From positions 6,794 through 70,793 of the forward strand of contig JBCCYT010000005.1 in NCBI GenBank assembly GCA_039188975.1: 64,000 nt of DNA, written 5' to 3'. Under the pieces are notes generated by a model. That model saw nothing but the letters and a program-made list of their open reading frames with translations, searched no databases and was not told the DNA's origin. The DNA is from UBA11606 sp039188975 (GTDB lineage Bacteria > Actinomycetota > Acidimicrobiia > Acidimicrobiales > Aldehydirespiratoraceae). Both the position numbers and the translations under genes were made by a program. Below are positions 58,931-64,000 of the stretch, in pieces. Numbering within the stretch: position 1 is the first letter of the stretch; each line of letters begins with the position of its first letter.

Positions 58931-59710
58931 ATGGGGTCTGCCACCGATGCCGACATTGATTTGCGAGAAGCCGTGAACCCGCCTGCGCTTTCGTTCCGCG
59001 GCGTCGACATGACGTATCCCGACGGCACCCACACGCTGACCGGTATCGATCTCGATGTCCGGCCCGGCGAATTCGTCACCGTCGTCGGGCCGTCTGGTTG
59101 CGGCAAGTCAACGCTGCTCAAAATCGCCTCGGGCCTTCTGGGCCACACCGGTGGTGAGGTTGACGTCGACCGCGAACGCATCGGCTACGTCTTCCAGGAT
59201 GCGACCCTGCTGCCGTGGCGCACGGTTCGCAAGAACGTGGAGTTGTTGTGCGAACTCCACGACATCGACAAGGCCGAGCGGGCCGAGCGGTCCCAGCGAG
59301 CGATCGATCTGGTGGGTCTGAGCGGCTTCGAGAAGCATCACCCCAAGCGGCTCTCGGGCGGTATGCGCATGCGGGTGTCGCTCGCCCGCTCGCTCACCCT
59401 CGAACCCAACGTCTTCTTGTTCGATGAGCCGTTCGGCGCGCTCGACGAAATCACTCGTGAGCGTCTCAACAGCGAAGTCATCGATCTGTTTCAGCGCGAG
59501 GGTTTCGCCGGGTTGTTCATCACACACTCGATCAGCGAGGCAGTCTTCATGTCGACCCGGGTTGCAGTCATGTCCTCTCGGCCCGGTCGCATCGTCGCCG
59601 AGTTCGACGTGCCGTTTGCCTACCCCCGTCCCCCTGAGCTCCGATTCGATCCCGAGTTCGCAGCCCTGTGTGGCACTGTCTCTGAAGCCCTCCGAGGAGG
59701 TCACGAGTAA
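58931..59710 (+). CDS. ABC importer ATPase, SsuB/TauB/ThiZ type
   Basis: 259 residues. Walker A GPSGCGKSTLL, DATLLPWRTVRKNVEL (the characteristic Q-loop region of nitrate/sulfonate/taurine importers), signature LSGGMRMRVSLARSL, Walker B FLFDEPFGALDEITRERLN, and THSISEAVFMSTRVAVMS. It energises import by the permease encoded next; its TAA shares a base with that gene's ATG. The ligand class is set by the binding protein, not by this subunit. Confidence 0.94.
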   Translation: MGSATDADIDLREAVNPPALSFRGVDMTYPDGTHTLTGIDLDVRPGEFVTVVGPSGCGKSTLLKIASGLLGHTGGEVDVDRERIGYVFQDATLLPWRTVRKNVELLCELHDIDKAERAERSQRAIDLVGLSGFEKHHPKRLSGGMRMRVSLARSLTLEPNVFLFDEPFGALDEITRERLNSEVIDLFQREGFAGLFITHSISEAVFMSTRVAVMSSRPGRIVAEFDVPFAYPRPPELRFDPEFAALCGTVSEALRGGHE

Positions 59711-60588
59711 TGGTCGATGTCTCCATCGCGGTCGAAACAACCCGCGCGTCGGCCCCGGCTGCAGCGGCGGCGACGGCCCCCGAACCCACCCGCGGACGAC
59801 AGCTGGGTCCTGCGTTCGTGCGGGCGATGCCGCCCCTCGTCGTGCTCGTCGCCGCGATCGGGATCTGGTACCTGTACTCGTATTCCATTGGCGAAACCGA
59901 GCGGAACATCTCGCTGCCCTACTTCCACGAGGTCGTCAACGTCGCCTTCTTCACCGGCGAGAATCGCACCGAGCTGCTCGATGCGACGTGGGTGTCAGCC
60001 CAAGTCGCGCTGATCGGGTTGGCGATCTCGATGGCGCTCGGCATCTTCTTCGCGGTGTTGATGAGCCAGGCCTCATGGGTCGAGCGCTCGTTCTACCCCT
60101 ACGCCGTGCTGATGCAGACCGTGCCGATCTTGGCGCTTGTGTCGCTGATCGGGATGCGACTCGGGTTCGGGTTCAACGCCCGGGTGCTGGTCGTCGTGAT
60201 CATCTCGCTGTTCCCAATCATCACGAACACGCTGTTCGGACTGAAGTCGGCCCAGTCGGGCTTGCACGACCTGTTCACCCTGCACCACGTCGGTCGAGTC
60301 ACCCGGCTGCGCAAGCTCATGTTCCCAGCGTCGCTCCCCGCCATGTTCACCGGCTTTCAAATCAGCGCGGGCCTCTCGGTCATCGGCGCGATCGTCGGCG
60401 GTTTCTTCTTTGGACGCGGCGACCAAGACCTCGGCTTGCGGATCAAGCTCTACTCGAGCCGTGTGCTCCCCGAGCAGCTCATCGGCGCCGTCGTCATGTC
60501 GGCCTTGCTCGGCATCATCGTCTTTTGGTTCTTCGGCTGGGCCAAGAACCAACTCACCGCCAGCTGGGACGAAACCACCGCTGGCTGA
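59710..60588 (+). CDS. ABC importer permease, SsuC type
   Basis: 292 residues. After an Ala/Thr-rich start there are six membrane helices. The cytoplasmic coupling loop near 190-215 (LKSAQSGLHDLFTLHHVGRVTRLRKLMFPASLPAMFTGFQISAG) is the EAA-type motif of this permease family. It forms a homodimeric channel with the ATPase of the preceding gene and the lipoprotein of the next. The C-terminus FGWAKNQLTASWDE is cytoplasmic. Confidence 0.93.
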   Translation: MVDVSIAVETTRASAPAAAAATAPEPTRGRQLGPAFVRAMPPLVVLVAAIGIWYLYSYSIGETERNISLPYFHEVVNVAFFTGENRTELLDATWVSAQVALIGLAISMALGIFFAVLMSQASWVERSFYPYAVLMQTVPILALVSLIGMRLGFGFNARVLVVVIISLFPIITNTLFGLKSAQSGLHDLFTLHHVGRVTRLRKLMFPASLPAMFTGFQISAGLSVIGAIVGGFFFGRGDQDLGLRIKLYSSRVLPEQLIGAVVMSALLGIIVFWFFGWAKNQLTASWDETTAG

Positions 60589-60641
60589 CCCGTTCTCGTC
60601 AGCGACAACCGTCGCTGAATCGCACCACCCTTGGAGGGGTA

Positions 60642-61859
60642 ATGAACAAGCAACGCAAACCGTGGATGCTGCTCGTGGCGCTACTCGCCGCGTTCAGCCT
60701 CGTCGCGGCCGCCTGCGGCGACGATGATGACGACTCGGGCAGCAGCGCCTCGGCGTCGAGCTCCGACAGCGCCAGCGCAAGCGACAGCGCCAGCGCATCG
60801 GAGATGGCTGAAGACGATGAGATGGCCGAGCCGGTCGGTGACCTCGCCGCCTGCCCGAACCCGATCGTCATCCAGACCGACTGGTTCCCCGAGCCCGAGC
60901 ACGGCGCGATGTACAACCTCACCGCCGGCGAGGGTTCGATCGACCCGACGAGCGGTCGTTTCTCCGGCCCGCTTGCCGCCGACCCGTCGATCACCATCGA
61001 GATCCGCGCCGGTGGCCCGTTCATCGGGTTCCAGGACACCATCTCGCTGATGGCGACCGACAGCGACATCTTCGTCGGCTTCATCAACACCGATGAGCAG
61101 ACCGCCCGCTACGCCGACTTCCCGACGACCGCCGTGTTCGCGCCGCTCGAGATCAACCCACAGATGATCATGTGGGACCCCGAGACCTACGACGTGTCGT
61201 CGTGGGACGACGTCGCCGGAACCGGTGCGGTCATCAACATCTTCGCCGGCGGCTACTACCCCGAATGGCTCGTGGGCGCCGGTCTCGTCACCGCCGACCA
61301 GCTCGATCCGTCCTACGACGGTGGCCCGGCCCGCTTCATTGCCGAAGCCGGCGCCATCATGCAGCAGGGCTTCGAAACCCAGGAGCCGTTCAACTACGAG
61401 AACATCTTCACCGATTGGGGCAAGCCGGTCGAGACCCTGCTGATCCATGACTCCGGTTACGAGATCTACCAGGGCGCCGTCGGCATCCTCGATGCCAACC
61501 TCGACGACGCCGCATCTGACTGCCTCGCCGCCTTGGTGCCGATCATGCAGCAGTCGGCCGTCGACTTCGCCGCCGACCCCGGCCCGACCAACGCTGCCAT
61601 CTTGCAGGCCGTCATCGATCTCGACACCTTCTGGGAGCTCAGCGAAGACAGCGTCGCCTCGACCCACGCCGCCATGCACGGCGATCTCGGCATCGTCAGC
61701 AACGGCCCGAACGGCACGCTCGGTGACTTCGATCTCGGCCGCCTCCAGGGTGTCATGGATCTCATCGACGAACAGGTCCCGACGATCGATCGGGGCGATG
61801 TCGGGGTCGACGATCTCGTGACCAACGAGTTCATCGACACCAGCATCGGTCTGCCCTGA
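60642..61859 (+). CDS. ABC importer substrate-binding lipoprotein
   Basis: 405 residues from an ATG four bases after GGAGG (60633-60637). The signal ends LVAAACG with the lipid Cys at 25. A low-complexity spacer of Asp, then Ser/Ala/Asp repeats (SDSASASDSASASE, about 27-60), separates it from the binding domain. That domain (IVIQTDWFPEPEHGAMYNL, DIFVGFINTDEQTARYADFPTTAVFAPLEINPQMIMWDPETYDV, INIFAGGYYPEWLVGAG) fits the NMT1/THI5-like or SsuA fold in outline. With the deaminase upstream, a pyrimidine- or thiamine-precursor-like ligand is one possibility, not shown. Confidence 0.88.
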   Translation: MNKQRKPWMLLVALLAAFSLVAAACGDDDDDSGSSASASSSDSASASDSASASEMAEDDEMAEPVGDLAACPNPIVIQTDWFPEPEHGAMYNLTAGEGSIDPTSGRFSGPLAADPSITIEIRAGGPFIGFQDTISLMATDSDIFVGFINTDEQTARYADFPTTAVFAPLEINPQMIMWDPETYDVSSWDDVAGTGAVINIFAGGYYPEWLVGAGLVTADQLDPSYDGGPARFIAEAGAIMQQGFETQEPFNYENIFTDWGKPVETLLIHDSGYEIYQGAVGILDANLDDAASDCLAALVPIMQQSAVDFAADPGPTNAAILQAVIDLDTFWELSEDSVASTHAAMHGDLGIVSNGPNGTLGDFDLGRLQGVMDLIDEQVPTIDRGDVGVDDLVTNEFIDTSIGLP

Positions 61860-61913
61860 TCTGGCCCTGAGGGGCATGCGGGGCACCGAGTGACCCGCCA
61901 CGACTGAACGGAC

Positions 61914-61950
61914 GAGCCCGACGCAGCAGTGCGTCGGGCTCGGCCGTTTT
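61914..61950 (+). terminator. Strong Rho-independent terminator after the importer operon
   Basis: GAGCCCGACGCA (61914-61925), loop GCAG, TGCGTCGGGCTC (61930-61941): a perfect 12-bp stem. A short GGCCG is followed by TTTT at 61947-61950. It lies about 55 bases after the binding-protein stop and ends the importer transcript before the AAA+ gene. Confidence 0.88.
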
Positions 61951-61988
61951 CTGACTCACGCCCAGCGTTCAGGTGCCGATGGGACCCC

Positions 61989-63368
61989 GTGGGTGTTGAT
62001 GATCTGATCCAAGGGATGCGTTCGCCGAAGTCGGTCGAGGAGCTCGGAATTTCCGACGCGCTCGTCACCGATTTGGTGCTTCGCCGCTGCTTGCTCGAAG
62101 GCAAGACCAATGTCCAGGGGCTGTCGAACGCGCTTGCGTTGCGGCCGTCGATCATCGATCGCGTCGTACAAGAACTGCGCGAGAAGAACGAGGTCGAAGT
62201 CCTCGGCATGGACGGCCGAGACTTTCGAATCGCACTGACGTCGCTCGGGCAGACCCATGCGACGGCCCGTCTCGAACAATCTCGCTACGCGGGGGCCGCC
62301 CCCGTTTCGCTCGAGTCGTACCGGTCAGTCGTCGCGGCGCAGCGGCTCGCTGTCTACGTCAACCGCGACACGCTCAAGCAGGCGTTCGCTGATCTGGTGA
62401 TCTCCGACGATCTGCTCGACGAGCTGGGTCCCGCGCTCAACGCCAACGGTGCGATGTTCCTGTATGGGCCTCCGGGTACGGGCAAGACGTCGATCGCAGA
62501 ACGCATCGTCCGTATCAGTCCCGACCATGTGTTGGTGCCCCACGCCGTCGAGGTCGACAGCCAGATCGTGAGCGTGTTCGACCGAACCGTGCATCTCGAA
62601 GTCGACCAGCAGCCCGACGACCTCGATCCGCGCTGGGTTCTGTGCCAGCGCCCGCGCGTGGTCGTCGGCGGCGAGTTGACCGGTTCGATGCTCGACCTGA
62701 CCTACGACCAGACTTCGGGGGTGTACCTGGCGCCGCTGCAGATGAAAGCCAACAACGGCGTCATGATCATCGACGACTTCGGCCGTCAGGTCCTCACCCC
62801 CGACCAACTGCTGAACCGCTGGATCGTGCCGCTCGATCGTCGCATCGACTTCCTTTCGCTCAACTACGGCGTCAGCTTCGAGGTCCCGTTCGACGTGAAG
62901 GTCGTCCTTTCGACCAACCTCGATCCGTCCGATCTGGGCGATGAAGCGTTCTTTCGGAGGATCCAATCGAAGATCTTCATCGGCCCCATCACGGCCGAAG
63001 CGTTCGATTGGATCCTGGCTCGGGTCGCGCACGCGATGGGGATCGGCTGCGACACCGACGCGGCGGAGTACCTGCGGGCCGTTTGCCAGTACCACGGCGG
63101 CGACCTTCGCCCCTACCTCCCCGCCGACGTCTGCAAGCTGCTGAAAGCGCTTGCCCAGTACGAGGGGATCGCCCCCCAGCTCAACCGAGCGACGATCGAT
63201 CGCGTCCTGGCCCTCTACTACACGAAGGGAACCGGTGGTCCTGGTGGCTACGGCAAGACCGCGAGCGCCACACCGGCCAGCCGGCCGGCTCCCATCGCCG
63301 CGCCGGCCCCTGCGCCTGCTCCCACCGCGGTGAGCCACCCGGCGCCGAACGCGGTCGAGACCTTCTGA
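61989..63368 (+). CDS. AAA+ ATPase with N-terminal helical module
   Basis: 459 residues from a GTG (VGVDDLIQGMRSPKSVEELG); an ATG at 62016 is an alternative. Residues about 10-95 look like a winged-helix-type domain (ISDALVTDLVLRRCLLEGKTNVQGLSNALALRPSIIDRVVQELREKNEVEVLG). The AAA+ core has Walker A GPPGTGKTS (about 160), Walker B VMIIDDFGRQ (about 260), sensor-1 Asn in VVLSTNLDPSDL, and EAFFRRIQSKI, whose arginine pair fits the arginine finger. The C-terminus is a Pro/Ala/Thr-rich disordered tail. It resembles ATPases seen near Tad/type IV pilus genes in other phyla, but no partner is here. Function unknown. Confidence 0.85.
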   Translation: MGVDDLIQGMRSPKSVEELGISDALVTDLVLRRCLLEGKTNVQGLSNALALRPSIIDRVVQELREKNEVEVLGMDGRDFRIALTSLGQTHATARLEQSRYAGAAPVSLESYRSVVAAQRLAVYVNRDTLKQAFADLVISDDLLDELGPALNANGAMFLYGPPGTGKTSIAERIVRISPDHVLVPHAVEVDSQIVSVFDRTVHLEVDQQPDDLDPRWVLCQRPRVVVGGELTGSMLDLTYDQTSGVYLAPLQMKANNGVMIIDDFGRQVLTPDQLLNRWIVPLDRRIDFLSLNYGVSFEVPFDVKVVLSTNLDPSDLGDEAFFRRIQSKIFIGPITAEAFDWILARVAHAMGIGCDTDAAEYLRAVCQYHGGDLRPYLPADVCKLLKALAQYEGIAPQLNRATIDRVLALYYTKGTGGPGGYGKTASATPASRPAPIAAPAPAPAPTAVSHPAPNAVETF

Positions 63369-63427
63369 ACCGACGCGGCCCGACCCGCCAAGCCGAGCAC
63401 GAGGTTCGTCGGGTCTAGCCTGACCGG

Positions 63428-64000
63428 ATGGACTTCTCTTACTGGGCGACGATTGGGCAGACCTTCGACGAGATCCGGAGCGGAGCGCAGTTCGCGGCCG
63501 ACGCCGGATGGCGTGGGGTGTGGGTTCCCGATCACTTCATGCCGGCGGCTGATCCAGGCAACGGGCCGGGCCCAAGCGATGCCGAGATGGACCCATACCT
63601 CGAGGGGTGGGTGACCCTCGGCGCGCTCGCAACGTCCGTCGATCGGCTGCGGCTCGGACTCATGGTCGGGGGCAACACCTACCGTCACCCTGCGGTTGTC
63701 GCCAAGATGGCGCTCACCCTCGACAACATCTCGGGTGGTCGAGCGGTCCTCGGCCTCGGAGCCGGCTGGCAACTCAACGAACATCAGCGACTCGGGATCG
63801 AGTTGCCGTCGATCAAGGAGCGGTCCGACCGGCTCGAAGAAGCCGTGGCGCTGTGTCGAGTCATGTTCGGCGCCAACGGTGAGCGCGTCGACTTCGCCGG
63901 AGAGCACTACCAGCTGACTCAGGCGCCAGTGGCGCCTGGCCCCGTCAACGGTCATGTTCCGATCCTGGTCGGCGGCGCGGGCGCCAAGCGGACCCTTCGA
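63428..64000 (+). CDS. LLM-class oxidoreductase, F420-type (5' part only)
   Basis: 191 codons from the ATG at 63428 run off the right edge without a stop. The protein is a luciferase-like barrel: MDFSYWATIGQTFDEIRSGAQFAADAGWRGVWVPDHFMP, RLRLGLMVGGNTYRHPAVVAKMALTLDNISGGRAVLGLGAGW, and HYQLTQAPVAPGP, typical of F420-dependent or FMN-dependent LLM enzymes. It is separate from the LLM gene at 56.3 kb. Only the N-terminal half to two-thirds is visible, so the cofactor call is tentative. Confidence 0.88.
   Translation, partial: MDFSYWATIGQTFDEIRSGAQFAADAGWRGVWVPDHFMPAADPGNGPGPSDAEMDPYLEGWVTLGALATSVDRLRLGLMVGGNTYRHPAVVAKMALTLDNISGGRAVLGLGAGWQLNEHQRLGIELPSIKERSDRLEEAVALCRVMFGANGERVDFAGEHYQLTQAPVAPGPVNGHVPILVGGAGAKRTLR

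Overview
The window is 64 kb of high-GC, densely coded bacterial chromosome with no mobile elements, phage genes or CRISPR. The gene content points to a free-living actinobacterium, most likely of the class Acidimicrobiia (inference). Supporting features are an NDMA-dependent-type alcohol dehydrogenase, a ferrochelatase with C-terminal cluster cysteines, an Rpf-type cell-wall hydrolase, a mycoredoxin-like protein, F420/flavin LLM oxidoreductases, many GTG starts, and a galU-moeA-moaA-moaC-glpR-like gene order.

Region 1 (1-13 kb) is mixed housekeeping and signalling. It holds an acyl-CoA dehydrogenase with an overlapping cupin, a lipoprotein with a molybdopterin-oxidoreductase-like fold translationally coupled to a GGDEF-EAL membrane protein, a GyrB/ParE-type topoisomerase subunit, a DUF6159-like membrane protein, a YihY/BrkB protein fused to a SnoaL-like domain, a MalY/PatB-type lyase and a zinc alcohol dehydrogenase. 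Region 2 (12.7-22.7 kb) has a RecB-family nuclease, a ParA ATPase with a tail-anchored small partner, a Tat-exported DUF1501/DUF1800 pair, a two-component system, ferrochelatase, an Rpf-like hydrolase behind a structured leader, and a glutaredoxin-like protein.

Region 3 (22.8-30.6 kb) has a drug-type ABC exporter, an SGNH hydrolase, an ABC-F protein, NfuA, Dxs and a PAP2-type membrane phosphatase. Region 4 (30.7-37 kb) has a TldD-TldE-TldE' cluster, UppP and a SAF protein. Region 5 (37-42.4 kb) runs FmdB / PlsY-GalU-MoeA(Glp)-MoaA-MoaC, then a GlpR/SepX-like membrane protein and tRNA-Ala(CGC). It joins lipid and nucleotide-sugar supply, molybdenum cofactor synthesis and possibly division-site organisation.

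Region 6 (42.5-52.3 kb) is an unusual branched-chain-type ABC system. An acidic substrate-binding lipoprotein is divergent from an MFS-LivF fusion, which overlaps a LivH-LivM-LivG triple fusion. It is followed by a convergent secreted clostripain-like lipoprotein. Region 7 (52.4-61.9 kb) looks like small-molecule nitrogen-compound catabolism and uptake: CrtI-like oxidoreductase, creatininase family protein, RidA, two flavodoxin-fold reductases, LLM oxidoreductase, cytosine-deaminase-like amidohydrolase, and a complete SsuABC/ThiXYZ-type importer ended by a strong terminator. The window closes with an AAA+ ATPase carrying an N-terminal helical module and the start of an LLM oxidoreductase.

No gene-free stretch exceeds about 215 bases. 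Two convergent gene junctions carry short tandem repeats that copy the 3' end of a gene including its stop codon. The most system-like novelties are the transporter fusions, the ParA/tail-anchor pair, the TldD/E/E' triplet and the lipoprotein/c-di-GMP pair.
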